DNA of 64,000 nt from Pernthalerella sp964634245 (GTDB lineage Bacteria > Pseudomonadota > Gammaproteobacteria > Burkholderiales > Burkholderiaceae_D), in NCBI GenBank assembly GCA_964634245.1, contig CAZWIE010000004.1, forward strand, positions 358,788 through 422,787, written 5' to 3'. Both the position numbers and the translations under genes were made by a program. Numbering within the stretch: the first letter of the stretch is position 1; every line of letters starts with the position of its first letter. The notes beneath the pieces were generated by a model that saw nothing but the letters and a program-made list of their open reading frames with translations, did no database searches and was not told where the DNA came from. This document shows, in pieces, positions 48,301 to 63,300 of this stretch.

Positions 48301-51300
48301 GCACAGGCACGCTGACGCTGACCGGCGCTAATACGTATAGCGGCACGACCACGATCAGTGCAGGCAGCCTGCAGATTGGCAGCGGCAGCACGTCTGGTAC
48401 GCTGGGTAGCGGCAATGTGGTCGACAACAGTTCGTTGATCTTCAATCGTAGTAATAACTACCTGTTGCAGAACACGCTTTCCGGCACGGGCAACCTGATC
48501 AAGTTGGGTGCCGGCACGCTATCGCTGTTGAAAGCGAATACGTATTCGGGCGGGACGATACTCTCCGTTGGCACGATCGGCGTGTATGACAAAAGTGCCC
48601 TCGGTACCGGCACCGTATCTGCATCGGGTGGCACCTCCTTGCTGGCCGGTCGTGCTGTGTCCGCTATCAGCAACAACATGACCCTGAACGGCAATGTGAC
48701 GCTGGCCTTCGACACGGCGGTGGATTACCTCGTTGTTGCCGGCGGCGGTGGCGGCGGTGGCGACAATGGCGGTGGTGGTGGTGCGGGTGGCGTGCTGTCG
48801 GGCTCGACTAATTTTGTCGACACGTCCTATGTGGTGACGGTGGGTGCCGGTGGCACCGCCGGTACCAGCGGTGTGGTCGCAACCGATCTTCGTGGCGGCA
48901 ATGGTGGCAATTCATCGATTGGCACGGCACTGGTGGCGATCGGTGGCGGTGCCGGCGCTGCTGGCACCGCAGACTCCGCCCAGCGCGCGCAAATCGGCGG
49001 CTCCGGTGGTGGCGGCTCCGGCGAGGGTCAGGCGACCGGTGCGGCCGGAACCAGCGGTCAGGGTACGGCGGGCGGTAACGGCGGCGGCACCAGCGGTGGT
49101 GGTGGCGGCGGCGCGGGTGGCGCGGGCGGGGTTGGCTCGTCAAGCAACCGTCCGGGCAATGGCGGCCCGGGTATCGCCAGCGACATCAGGGGCACGACGG
49201 CTTATTTCGGCGGCGGCGGTGGCGGTGCGTCGGACAACGCGATCGCAATCGCGAGTGGTTTCGGTCTCGGTGGTATTGGTGGCGGCGGTAATGGCGGGCT
49301 GGGGACCGCAGGTGATGGCGCCGCGAACACGGGCGGCGGCGGCGGCGGGGTTGCATACAACAATGCCGCGTCAACGGCGGGTGCTGGTGGCTCCGGTGTC
49401 GTCGTTATTCGTTACCTCGGTGGTATCGCCGCGACCGGCGGCACCGTAAGCACCGGCTCTGGAAGCGCAACAGGCTACACCTTGCATGAGTTCACCACGA
49501 CCGGGAACACGACGCTGAGTTTCAACCCGGCCATTACCTTTGGCGGCGCGTTGAGCGGAAGCGGTGGCCTGACCGCGAATGCCACCGGCGGCACGATGAC
49601 CTTCAGCGGAAACAACAGATACACCGGCGCCACTGCTATCACCGGTGGCATCGTCCAAGCCAACAACCTGAGCGCACTGGGCAACAACTCGGCGCTCACA
49701 ATGAGTAACCTCGCCGGTACCCAGCTGCAGCTATTGAACCACTTGACCCTCGGCTCGCTCGCCGGCAGCGGCACGACCGGCGGCAATATTGCGCTGGGCA
49801 TCTATGCACTGAACGCCGGCGGCAACAACACGACGACCAGCTATGACGGCGTGATGTCAGGCACCGGAGCTTTCACGAAGAGCGGCAGCGGTACACTGAC
49901 GCTGACCAGCGCGCAAACCTACACCGGTGACACGACGATCAGCGGCGGCACACTACAACTGGGTAGCGGCAACAGCGTGGTGTCGCTGGCCGGCACGAAC
50001 ATCATCAACAATGGCAACCTGGTGTTGAACTACGGTGCCGATGCGACCGTTTCCAACAATATCGGCGGCACCGGCAACCTGCAGATTACAGGGGCACCGA
50101 CCACACTGTTCAGTGCCAACCTGACGACGACTCCGCAGGTCGTCGCCAGCAACACGACGGTCGCCGAGGTGCTCTATCGCCTGTCCGGAGGAAGAATGTC
50201 GGGTAGCGCCGCCCTCGCTGGCGGAGCAGCAAAAGAAACGGGCACCGTGGCCAAGAGCTTCGATGCGTTGACCAATACGGCAACGCTTCAGATGCAGTTC
50301 TATGACGGTACCTTTACGAAGACCATGTTCGTGCGGCTCACGCAGTCGGGCAGCAACGTGCTGGCAGCGATTGATACGACTTCGCCGTATACGGTCGGCA
50401 CGGGCTATGCAACGGGTAATGTTCTCGGCACCAACATGGCGTCGGGATATTCGTACGGCATGCCGCTGGCGACTACGTATTCGGGAGATGGTTACGGCCT
50501 CGACCGCCTGTACAGCTCATCCAAGATCACACTGACCGGCAACAACAGCTATACTGGTACCACCACGATCAACAACACGACGACGACTGTATCGTCAGGT
50601 TTCAACCAGTACAGCGCGACGGCCAACGGAACATTGCAGCTCAATGGTACCGTGCCCGGCAGCGGCAGCATCGTCAACAACGGCGTGCTGATCTTCAATG
50701 GCAGCAGCGCGCAAAGTTCAGGCGTGGTGGTGTCCGGTCCCGGCGTCCTCATCAAGAATGGCAGCAATACGCTGACGTTCACAGGCAGCCAGACCTACAC
50801 CGGCCCCACCATCGTCAATGCCGGCACGCTGCAGTTCGGCACCGGCGGCACGACCGGTCTGATGGCGTCGTCCAGCAATCTGTGGCTGCCCTATGCGTCG
50901 GCTAAGCTGACGATAAATCGCAGCGATAACCTGACGATGTCCAATATCGTCAAAGGTGTCGGCACCTTCGAGAAGGCGATCGCCAATACGCTGACCCTGA
51001 CCGGCACCTTGAACGCCGTTTTCAAAATAGGCGGCGGCAATCTGATCGCTCAGAGCAACGCGCCGGCCATCGCTGGCAGCACCTTCAATGGCCCGGGAGC
51101 ATTGAGTATCCTGTCGACGGCCACCAGCTTCAGTTCCGCCTACACCATGTCAGGTGTCACGCTCGGTAGCGACCTGGGTGGCCTGACCATCGGCAATGCC
51201 GCCAACGCCGTCGACGTGACCTTGGGCAGCGCGATCAGCATTACCGGTCCGGTCTCGGTGTATGGCGCGAATATCGCAGCAAACTACAACGTGGCCAGCA

Positions 51301-54300
51301 CCGGGGCCGGGCAGGGCATTTTGCTGAAGGCAAGCGGTGGTGTCACGCAAGCGGCCAGCACCACCGTGCAGACCAATGGTGGCGACATCACGTATTGGTC
51401 CAACAGCGGGGTCGACACCAGCACCAGCACGGCGGTCGGCGGCGTGTATGTGAAGGATGGCGCCATCATCGACAGCCGTCGCGCGGTTGATCGTAGTGCA
51501 GCAAAAATCTCCACCGCAACAGCCGGTGGCACTATTACGATGGGCGGCGGCACGTCGTCGTCGACGACGACACTCGGCACCACGGTGCCAACCGGTTACG
51601 CATTGAACGTGTCGAGCGCACCGGCCGGGCTGGTGTTGGGCAACAACTCGGCAGTCGGGCACGATTCCGGTATCAAGATCTATTCGGGGGGCGGTGATAT
51701 CTCGCTCAGCGGCCGTTCGACGCAAACCGTCAACAGCGTGACGATCGGTTTCGAGCCTTACGAAGGGCTGACCGTTGACGCTGGCACGAACGGCAACCTG
51801 ACTGTACGTGGTATCGCGGCTGGCGCTGCAGCCAGCGCTGGCATCGATTTCCAGAGCTATCGCGCGGGTACGACGTCCAGCAGCGCGACCCTGCTTCAGA
51901 CTTCCGGCACCGGCAACCTCGTCGTCTACGGCGCCAACACAACCACTGGTGCGGGCCTACAGAGTGGTGTCACGACGGCAGCAGCCGGCGTGACGATGGC
52001 GGCCAACGGCAGCGGCGCCATCACCATTACCGGCATTTCCGCTGCCGGTGGAACGTACGATCTCATCATTCAGGGTATGAGTGTGTTGGCAGGCAGCGGC
52101 ACGATCACGTTCAATGGCAACCGCAGCGGCAGCTACCTGGCCTCGTCCGGCGCAGCCAGCACCATCGGTTTCAAAGCGGGTACGAGCGTGACCTCGTCGA
52201 CCAGCAATGTCATCTTCAATTTCGATAACTATTCGCTCAGCTCTGCAGTGACTGTGAATACCACCGGCGCAGTGTCGGTACAGCCGTACGGGACAAGTTT
52301 TGGCAGCACACTCAGCTGGCCCAGTGCCAACCTGAGCATCAACAGCGCGGCGACGGGCCTGACGATCGGTAAGGCAAGTAATACTGCAGATATCGCGTTG
52401 GCGGCGGCCACAACGATATCCGGTCCGCTGAAAGTCTATGGCCGCAATATCGATGTCAACGCCAACATCAACACCACCGCCGGCGGTGCGAACGGCGATG
52501 TGCTGCTGAAAGCCAGTGGCAACATCACCACCGCCCTCGGTAAATCCATCACGACCAGCGGCGGCGACGTCATCCTGTGGGCGAACTCGGATGGCGAGCT
52601 GGCCAATGGTGGTGTGTTCTTCGATCAGGCCAGCTCGATCACCACGGCGGGCGGGCACATCTGGATCGGCGGCAGCAGTACGGTGAATGGGTCGGTCATC
52701 TGGAATGGCCTCACCGTCGGTGACGGCTCGGCCACCAGCGGCAAGAGCGTCAGTAGCTTCGGCAAGCGCGGCGCGAGCATCATTGACTGGCAGGCAGGTG
52801 TGCTGCTGGATGAAACCACGCTCAGCTCGGGCGGCGGCAATATCTACATTTCAGGCAAGCGCAACAGCGGTACGACGTATGGCGCCGGCTTCATCAATTA
52901 CAGCGGCAACGGTACCCTGGTCAACGCGGGCAGCGGCACGATCACCATCAAGGGTGAATCGGTGGATACTGCCTATAACGACTGGGGTTTGATGACTGGT
53001 CTTCATCCAAACGATTACAGCGGCAAGCTGACGCTGAAATCGTCGAACACGACTGCCGCGAACGCAATCTCGCTCTGGGGCTCCACGGCATCGGCCGAAG
53101 ACGGCATCCTGATTGAGAACGCGACTCGCCTCCTGTCGACCGCAAGCGCCAATGGTGGCGGTATCTCGATCACGGGTTACAGCGCAGCCCGCAACGCGTT
53201 GTCGGTGGGTGTCGGAAGCAATGCGGGCACGCTGGAAGCACTCAGTGCGTCCGGCACCATCACGGTCGATGTCGGCGCCAAGCCTTTGCTGGTGGCATCG
53301 CAAGGCATCTTCCGTCTGGGTTCTGTGGCAGCTGATGCCGATGTCGCGAGCAGCACGGCCAACGTGATCTTCACGTCCAATACGCCGACCTGGTCCGGCC
53401 AGGTGCCGGTGCGGACTACCGGTACCCTGACGGTGCAGCCATCGGCGAATAGCGCGTTCTCAGCCGCCTTCAGCACGAGCGCACTGAATTACACCGGTAT
53501 CACCGGCCTGACGATCGGCAGCGCCACCAACACCAGCACCGTGACGATCGACAGCGCGACCGCCATCGCCGGACCGGTCACGGTGATGGCGGGCGATATC
53601 AATATCAATGCCGCTATCAATACGAGCAGCGGCGGCGCCAACGGTGATGTGCTGCTCAAGGCGCGCGGCAACATCAAGCAGGCTAACAATATCGCCATCA
53701 CTACCAATGGCGGCGACGTGACCTACTGGTCCGACGTCGATGGCGTCAGTGGCGGTTATGTGTGGCTGACCTCGGGCAGCAGTGCATCGACAACCACGGC
53801 GGCCAACATCACGATTTCGGGTGGCAATGTGGCGGCCAATGCGCTGACGACGACAGGCGCGGCGCAGGGCGCTAGCAGCGTCAACGGCAATGGCATCACG
53901 CTTGATGGGGTGACGCTGCGCTCCTTTGGCGGCGATATCGTAATGCGCGGTCGCAGCGCCACCACGGTGTCGAACTACCTGTCGTCGGATGTTGGCGCCA
54001 ACACCGGCCGCGTGAATGGCATCAGCGTTCATGGCAGCAATACGGTGGATAGCGGCGCTGGCAAACTGGTGATGTGGGGCTATGGCCAATCGTCGACGGG
54101 TTCGAGCAATGGCATTGAACTGAGCATGGGCACTGGTACGACGTCGGTATACAAGTCCGCATCGACAGCGGCCGACGCCATCACGCTGACCGGTACCGCC
54201 GCCAATGGTGCTGCCAATGATTCATGGGGCATCTATGTCTGGAATAATTCCAGCATTCTCGCGACCAATGGCGGTGGCATCACGCTGACCGGTAGTGCCG

Positions 54301-57300
54301 CCAAACATTCTGCCGTGGTGGTCCCGACAGGGGGTGCGGTGCTCTCTACCGGCGGCAAGATCACGCTGACCGGCACGGCCTATGGCGCGCAGGGTAGTGC
54401 CGTCGACATCGCCGGTTATGTCGGTCTGAAGTCCGGCTCGACCATTACCGCATCCACGTCCGACATCGAGATCGTCGGTGACAACTTGTCGTTGACGGGT
54501 AACGTTGCCTCGACTGGACAACTGACGATCCGTCCCTATACGTCCGGCACCAGTATTGGTCTGGGTTCGGGTACTGGCAGCTTGACGCTGGCCGCAAGTC
54601 TGTTCAGTGGCACGTCGGTTTTCAAAGACGGATTCGCAGGCATCACGCTGGGCAGTACCAGCGCCGGCGCAATGACCGTTGGCGGTGCGCTTGCCTTTGC
54701 CGACAGCGCGACCCTGCTCAGTAGCGGCAACATCACGCTGAACTCGGGCGCATCGGTCAGCAGCTCGCAGGCTTCCGGCACGCTGGTGCTGGCTGCCGGC
54801 GGCAACTTCATCAACAACGCCGGCTCGACGGCCGTCAGCACGACGGATGCCGGCGCGAACGATCGCTGGATCGTCTATAGCAGCAACGCCGGTAACGCGA
54901 CCTTCGGCCCGACCAGCAGCAATGTGCTGGCCAGCGGCAATGACGCGATCTGGAACAAGACCTACGCAACGCTCGCGCCTGCCAGCGTCGCGAGCGGCAA
55001 CCGCTATGTGTTCGGCAACCTGCCATCGGTGTCGGTGGTGACCACGAACGCCACCAAGACCTATGGCGATACCGCGAACCTGTCGGCTCAGATCGCCTTC
55101 AGCAGCGCGTCCCGCGGCAACGGCGCGTTCTCGATCGCGATGGCCGACGTGTTCTCGACCGCGCCGACCGTGACGTCGAGCGGCAGCGTGGCCACCGCCA
55201 CGGTCGCCGGCGGTCCGTATGCGATCACGGCCAGCAGCGGCGTGACCAATGCAGGCGTCAACGCCACTTACGCGAATGGCGGCTCGCTGACCGTGACGCC
55301 GAAGGCGCTGACGATCAGCAGCGCCACCGCAGCCAACAAGGTGTATGACGGTACCAATGTCGCCACGCTGTCGGGCCTGTTGTCCGGCATTCTGTTCAAT
55401 GATGCGGTTGACGTTTCACTATCGGGCACCTTCGCGACCGCGAATGCCGGCAATGGCATCGCGGTCACTTCGACCAGCACGCTGACCGGTACCAAGGCAA
55501 GCAACTATTCGCTGACCCAACCGACCGGCCTGACCGCCAACATCACGAAGAAGGCGCTGACCGTCACCGCGACGAATGACGCGAAATTCGCTGGCCAGAG
55601 CGATACGGCCGGCTATGCGGGCGTCAGCTACAGCGGCTTCGTCGGCAACGAATCGGCCGCGTCGCTTAGCACCGCGCCGACCGTCACGCGCAGCAACAGC
55701 ATCGCGAATTTTGCCGGCGCCTACAGCAGCGTGCTGGTGCCGTCCGGTGGCGTTTCCACCAACTATGAATTCAGCTATGTGAATGGCGACTACACCATCG
55801 TGGCAGCCAACCAGATGCTGGTGCGCCTGGGCGCAGTCACCAATGTGTATGGCAGCGCGCCGGTCTACAGCGTGACCGAGGCCAAGTACATGCTGCCCAA
55901 CAACAGCATTGTTGACCTGCTGCTGACCGGCAGCGCGACCGTCACCGGCAGCCAGATCGTGGTGCGCGATGCAGCAAATGCGTCGGCGACCTTCACGGTG
56001 GCGGCTACCAATGGCAGCACCAGCACCTCGGGCTGGCTGAACGCCGGCAGCTACCAGCTCGGCGCGACCGACATCAGCACCAGCAACGGCGCAAACTTCA
56101 GCAACACCATCACGCTGCTGGGCAGCCAGCAGGTGACGGCCAAGCCGCTGACGCCGGCACCGACCATCGCCAAGGTTTACGACGGCAGCAATGCAATTGC
56201 AGCCTTCTCGGTTACGCCGACTGGCATCGTGAACGGTGATGCCGTGCTGCTGGGCGGCTCGGGCACGTACGCGAACAAGAACGTCGGCACCAACAAGAGC
56301 TATACGCTGACCGGCCTCGCACTGACGGGAGCTGATGCCGCCAACTACAGCCTGACCACAGGCAGCACGCTGACGGCGGCCAACGGCAGCATCACCGCCA
56401 AGGCTCTGACTGTTTCCGGCATCGCCGCCAATGACAAGGTCTATGACGGCAGCACGGCCGCCACGCTGAACTACGCGGGCGCGACCTACACGGGCCTGGT
56501 GGCGGGCGATGCCTTTGCAGCGACGGCAACCGGCACCTTCAGCAGCGCCAATGCCGGCCAGCGCACGGTCACCCTCAGCAACCCGGTCTATACCGGCGCC
56601 GACGTCAACAACTACACGATCACTGCGCAGACCAGCACGACGGCCACCATTACCCAGAAGGCGCTGACCCTGAGCGGCCTGACTGCCGCCAACAAGGTGT
56701 ATGACGGCAGTGTCAGCGCCGCGATCTCCAGCTATGGCACGCTGACGGGCGTGGTTGGCGCCGATGCGGTCAGCCTGGTGACCAGCAGCGCATCGTCCAG
56801 CTTCGCGAACAAGAACGTCGGCACCGGCAAGACTGTCACGCTGCTGGCGTCGAGCCTGAGCCTGTCGGGCGCGGCCGCTGCCAACTACCAGATCGCCGCC
56901 GACCAGACGACGACCGCCAACATCACTGCCAAGCCGATCACGGTGTCCGGCATCACTGCTGCTGACAAAGTCTATGACGGCACGACGGCCGCTACCGTCA
57001 GCGTTGCCGGCGCTACCTTCAACGGTATGGTCAACGGCGATGCGCTGACCATTGCGGCCACCGGTACCTTCGCCGACAAGTCGGTAAGCTGGCTGAACGG
57101 CGTGATCAACGGCACCACGACCGCCAAGACCGTCACTCTGAGCTCGACCTATGGCGGCGCCGACCTCGGCAACTACACGATCACCAGTCAGGCCAACACC
57201 ACTGCGAAGATCACGCCCAAGGCACTGACCGTCAGCGGACTGGTGGCCGACAGCCGCGTGTATGACGGCGGCACGGCAGCCACCATCACCACCAGCAATG

Positions 57301-60300
57301 CCCTGATGCTCGGCCTGCTCGCAAACGATGTGGTCAACGTGGCAGCCACCGGTACCTTCGCTGACAAGCATGTCGGTACTGCCAAGAGCGTGACGCTGTC
57401 CAGCACCTATAGCGGCGCGGACCTCGGCAACTATGCGATCACCAGCCAGACCACCAGCAGCGCCGACATCACGCCGAAGGCCCTGACGATTGCTGGTATC
57501 ACCGTCGCCAACAAGACCTATGACGGTGGTACCACGGCCACCGTCAACACCGGCGCCGTCACGAAGACAGGCCTGGTGAATGGCGATGTAGTGACATTGG
57601 CCGTTACCGGTACCTTCAGCGATGAAAACGTCGCCGATGGCAAAACGGTGACGCTGGCCAGCAGCTATGCCGGCGCGGACCGCAACAACTACACGATCAC
57701 CAGCCAGGCCAGCACCACCGCCAACATCACGCCGCTGGATGTGACGCTGGCCGGCAGCACCGGGCTGACCAAGGTGTACGACACCACGACCGCACTGGCG
57801 GCGGGCGTCACCGGCTATGGCAATCTGGCCAGCGCCTCGTCCAGCGTGCTGGCGAGCGACATGGCGCTCAACAATGGCCTGGGCCTGACTGGCGCGCCGG
57901 TCTTCGACAGCGCCAACGCCGGTGCTCGGGTGGTACAGCAAGGCTCGGTCGCACTGTCCGGCACGCGCGCCGGCAACTACCGCCTGGTCTGGAGCGATGG
58001 CAGCGGCACGATCACGAAAGCGCCGCTGACGATCACGGCCAACGATGATGCGAAGTTCTATTCCGAGGCCGACACCGCTGGCTACAACGGCGTTCGCTAC
58101 AGCGGCTTTGTCGGCGGCCAGACCGAGGCCACGGCTGGCGTGCTCGGCGGAACGCTGGCGGTTACGCGCGACCGTTCCGGCCTGACCGGTACTGCCGCGC
58201 AGGATTCGGCAGGCAGCTACACGGGTGCGCTGGTGCCCTCGGGGGTGACTGCGTCCAACTACGCAATCACTTTCGTGCCGGGCAATTACACCATCGTGCC
58301 GGTCGGCGAGCTGCTGGTGAAGGTGCAGAACATCACGACCACCTATGGCGACACGCCGAACTTCGTCGTGACCTCGGCGCGTTACATGGCGGACGACCCG
58401 GACAATGCCGGCTCGTTCGCCGTGACCGATTTGCTGACTTCGGGCTATGTGAGCGTCGCAGGCAATGCGGTGACGGTGACTGACGGCACGATGCCGAAGG
58501 CGCAGTTCAATCTGGGCGCGGCAAATGGCCAGTTCAGTTCGGCCGGTCACCTGAAGGCGGGTTCATACCAGATGGATGCGACGACGGTCTTCAGCGCCAG
58601 CTCGGACTTCAGCAGCACGATCAACGTCGTCGGTGGATGGCAAGTGAACCAGAAGGGTGTCACCGTCAATCCGACTGGCGTCACCAAGGTGTATGACGGT
58701 AGCACGCTGATGACCAACCTCGCGCTCAGCCCGATCGGGTTGGTGACGCCGGTGGCTGGCAGCAGCGCCGACCAGGTCAGCGTGACCGGTACGGGCAATT
58801 TCGCGAACAAGAACGTCAGCGTGGCCGCTGACAAGGCTTACACGCTGTCGAGCCTGACGCTGGCTGGCGTGACCGTCAACAATACGACCACCGATGATTC
58901 GGCCAACTACTACCTGAGCGGCGGCGCGACTTACATCGGCAGCAATGGCCAGATTACGCCGCGCACGCTGAACGTCACCTACGGCGGCGTCAACAAGGTG
59001 TATGACGGCGACACCACTGCCACCGTCACCACCAGCGACGATCGCGTTGTCGGCGATACCTTGTCGGTCGTGCGCACGGCTGCCTTCGGCGACAAGAACG
59101 TTGCCACCGGCAAGACCGTCAGCGTTTCCGGTGTCAGCCTGACCGGCACCGATGCCGCCAACTATGAGGTTGCTGCGATCGGCAGCACCACGGCCGACAT
59201 CACGCAGCGCACGCTGAATGTGGCTTATACCGGCGTGAACAAGGTGTATGACGGCGGCATGACTGCGCTTGTCACCACCAGCGATGACCGCGTGGCTGGC
59301 GATGTGCTCTCCGTCGTGCGTACGGCAGCGTTCGGCGACAAGAACGTCGGTGGTGGCAAGACGGTGAGCGTGACCGGGGTCAGCCTGACCGGCACCGACG
59401 CCGACAACTACTCGGTCGCAGCCACTGGCAGCACCACCGCCAACATCACCCAGCGCGTGCTCACCGTGACTTACGCCGGTGTCGACCGCGTTTACGATGG
59501 CGGTACCGTTGCGACCGTTACCACCAACGATGACCGCGTCGCCGGCGACGTGCTGACGATCGCGCGTACCGCTGGCTTCGCTGACAAGAACGTTGCTACA
59601 GGCAAGGTAGTGTCGGTGTCGGGCGTGTCCCTGTCAGGCACGGACGCGGGCAACTACTCGGTCTCGGCGACCGGAACGACCACGGCCGACATCACAGCCA
59701 AGCTGCTGACCGTCACCTATGGCGGCGTCGACAAGGTGTATGACGGCTCGCAGTCTGCCACCGTCACCACCAGCGATGACCGCGTGAGCGGCGATGTGCT
59801 GAGCGTAGTTCGCACAGCCACCTTCAGCGACAAGAACGCGGCCACCGGCAAGACAGTGAGCGTGGCGGGCGTGAGCCTGACCGGCCTCGATGCCGGCAAC
59901 TACTCGGTGGCGTCCACCGGTAGCACCACCGCCGACATTACCCAGCGCCTGCTGACCGTCGGCTATAGCGGGGTGAGCAAGGTGTATGACGGTGGCACTG
60001 TCGCCACCGTGACCACGACGGATGACCGCGTGGCCGGCGACGTGCTGACGATCAACCGTAGCGCCTCGTATGCCGACAAGAACGTCGCCAACGGCAAGGC
60101 CGTGACCGTGTCCGGCGTCAGCCTGTCGGGTACCGACGCCGGCAACTACTCGGTCGCCGCAGGCGGCGCCACGACCGCCGACATTACCCCGCGCACGCTG
60201 ATCGTGACCTGGAGCGGCGTGAATAAGGTGTACGACGGCGGCATCGTCGCCACCGTCACTACCAGTGACGATCGCGTCGCCAATGATGTGCTGAGCATTG

Positions 60301-63300
60301 CGCGCAGCGCTGCCTTCAGCGACAAGAACGCTGCCACCGGCAAGACCGTGACCGTGACCAGCGTCAGCCTGTCGGGCACCGATGCCGACAACTACGTGGT
60401 GTCGCCGTCGGGACAGACCACGGCCGACATCACCGCGCGTGCGCTGACCCCGAGCTTCGGTGGCATTTCGAAGATCTATGACGGCTCGGCAGTCGCGCAG
60501 GTGACCAGCACCGACGACCGTCTGGCCAATGACGTGCTGACCGTGGTGCGCACTGCAAGCTTTGACGACCGCCATGTCGGCACCGGCAAGACCGTGACCA
60601 TCAACGGTCTGTCGCTGACGGGTGCCGATGCGACCAACTACGCGCTGACTATCAACAGCGCAACCGTGACTGCGCGCATCGATCAGGCCGCATCCACCAC
60701 CTGGACCGGTGCCGGCGCCACCAGCGACTGGATGGATGCCGGTAACTGGGCGGGTGGCGTGCTGCCGGACCGCGCCAACGTGGCGCGCGTGATCGTCAAC
60801 GCCGATGCATCGGTGAGCTTCGGGGCTTCGGCCGGCACGGTGTCGTTGAGCTCGCTGGAAGCGCCCAACCTGTCGCTGACGCAGACTGGCGGCTCGCTGT
60901 CGACCAGCGGCGCGATGGAGGTCGGTGAGCTGCGTCAATCCGGGGGTACCGTGTCCGTGGGCGAACTGTTGACCGTGAACCGCGGCTTTGGCCAGACCGA
61001 CAGCGGCAGCATCTCGGCCGCCTACGGCGCGAACATCACCAACAGCGCCGGCAACCTGAGCCTGGGCAATTTCACCAGCAACGGCCCGCTGAGCATCACC
61101 AACAATGACGGCAGCGTGGCGCAGGCAGCATCCACCACGCTGATCGCGCGCGAAGGCCTGACGGTCACGGCACAGCAGGGTGATTTCCTGCGTCCTATCG
61201 TGCTGTCGAACGCCGGCAACCTGATCTCGGGCGACGTCAGTCTGACTGGCAGCAGCACCGCACTGCGTTCCAGCGGCCCGATGAACACCACGCTGAGCGG
61301 CAATGAAGGCGGCACGCTGCAATCCGACGGTACGCTGACGGTGCGCGGCACGCTGACCGGCAATACCAGCAACCTGAGCCTGGTCGCGCCGGACGTGCAG
61401 ATCGGCGTGTTGTCGGTCGGCGGCAATCTGGCGGTCAGCGGCGCAGCGACTACCTCCGGCGCGGTCGTTGTGGGCGGCAACATGAGCGTGACTGGCGATA
61501 CGACAGCCGGCAGCACACTGGACGTGACGGGCAACCTGACGCTGGGCGGCAGCGCCGTGCTGAACGGCGCAGTGACCGTGGGCGGCAGTATCGATGTGGT
61601 CGGTCCGGCGACTCTGGGCGCATCGATCACCAGCAATGGCGCGCAACAATGGCATGGCGCGGTCGCCATCACCGGCGATGTCGGCATCAGCGGCAATGGC
61701 CTGACTTTCGACAGCAACCTGAACGGCCCGCACCGCCTGGTGCTGACCGATAGCGGCGATACCCTCATCAGCGGCTCGGTGGGTAATTCGTCGGCACCGC
61801 TACACTTCGAGACCAATGGCGCGGGCACCACCACGATCAGCGGCGGCCTGGTGCGCTCTAGCGGTACAGCATCGTTGCTGTTCAATACCGACGTGGTGGT
61901 GACGGCCGACACGGTGTTTGACACCACCAACAATGGCGCGCTGCCAGGCGGTGCCGCAATCACCTTCGCCAAGACCCTGAACGGCACGACCAGCGGCATG
62001 GAATCGGTCACGCTGAACGCCGGCACCGGCGGCGTGGTCACTCTCGCCACAACCGGTGCGATCGGTAACAGCGTGCCGCTGGCAACACTGACCTTGGTCA
62101 ACAGCGGTAGCGCAAGCTTCGGCGGCCCGGTGACGACGGGCACCAGTGTTGTCATCGACGCCACGGCGGCCGGCCAGTGGGTCACGTTTGCTGGCGGCCT
62201 TCAGACACCTCAGCTGTTGGCGAATGCCGGCGGCTATCACCTGTCGATCACGGGCGCATCGAACTCGGTCACCGCGCCGATGGTGTTCCAGAACACGGGT
62301 CAGCTGGTCATTGGCGATGCGGCGAATGACAGTAGCCTGTTCGCCGGTGGCCTGGTGGCCACAGCACCGTCCTCGGTCAAACTTGGCGGCAGCGTGACGA
62401 CCACCAATGCGGCAATGACGCTCGGCGATGCGAATACGCCGGTGACGCTGCAGGCGAACACGACGCTCGCAACGCAGGGCGGGGCGCTCACGATCGGCGG
62501 CAGCGTCAATGGTGATGGCGTATCCGCGCACACCCTGGCGGCCAATGCAGGTACGGGCACGGTGTCGGTGGCGAAGGCCATCGGTGCCACCACGCCGCTG
62601 GCATCGCTGTCGCTGCAGGGTAGTGCGATCGCGATCGATGGCGGCTCGGTGGCGACCAGCGGCGCCCAGCAATTCACTGGCCCGGTCACCTTCGGTGCTG
62701 ATGCCGCGTTGAGCGGTAATGCGATTGCCTTCTCGTCCACGCTGGATGGCGCGCATGCGGTGTCCATCACGGATGCGGGCGCGACGACGCTGGGTGGCGC
62801 GGTGGGCGGCACCACCGCATTGACCAGCGTCGCCATCAGCTCGACGGGCGGTACCGCGATCAACGGCGGCGCGGTCACGACCAGCGGCAGCCAAACCTTC
62901 AACAATGCCGTCACGCTGGGTGCGAACACGACGCTGACGGGTAGCGATATCACCTTGGGTTCGACCGTCAATGGCGCGAAGTCGCTGACCATCGTGGATA
63001 GCGGTGCGACGGTGCTGGGTGGCGCAATTGGCGGCACCACGGCGCTGACCAGCGTCACCGTGGGTTCGACGAATGGCACTTCGATCAATGGGGGCGCCGT
63101 CACCACGACCGGTAGCCAGACCTGGAGCGATGCCGTCACGCTGGGTGCGAACACGACCTTGACGGGTCACGGTATCAACCTCGGTTCGACGGTCAATGGC
63201 GCGAAGTCGCTGACGATCGTGGATAGCGGCGCAAGCGTCATTGGCGGTGCGATCGGCGGCACCACGGCGCTGACCAGCGTGACCGTCGGTTCGACGAACG

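Noticed and set aside
55419..58550. 1,043-residue minus-strand frame opposite the adhesin
   Set aside because: Its repeats only mirror the YDG repeats of the sense strand and the composition is Arg/Gly/His-rich. The sense frame carries recognisable domains.
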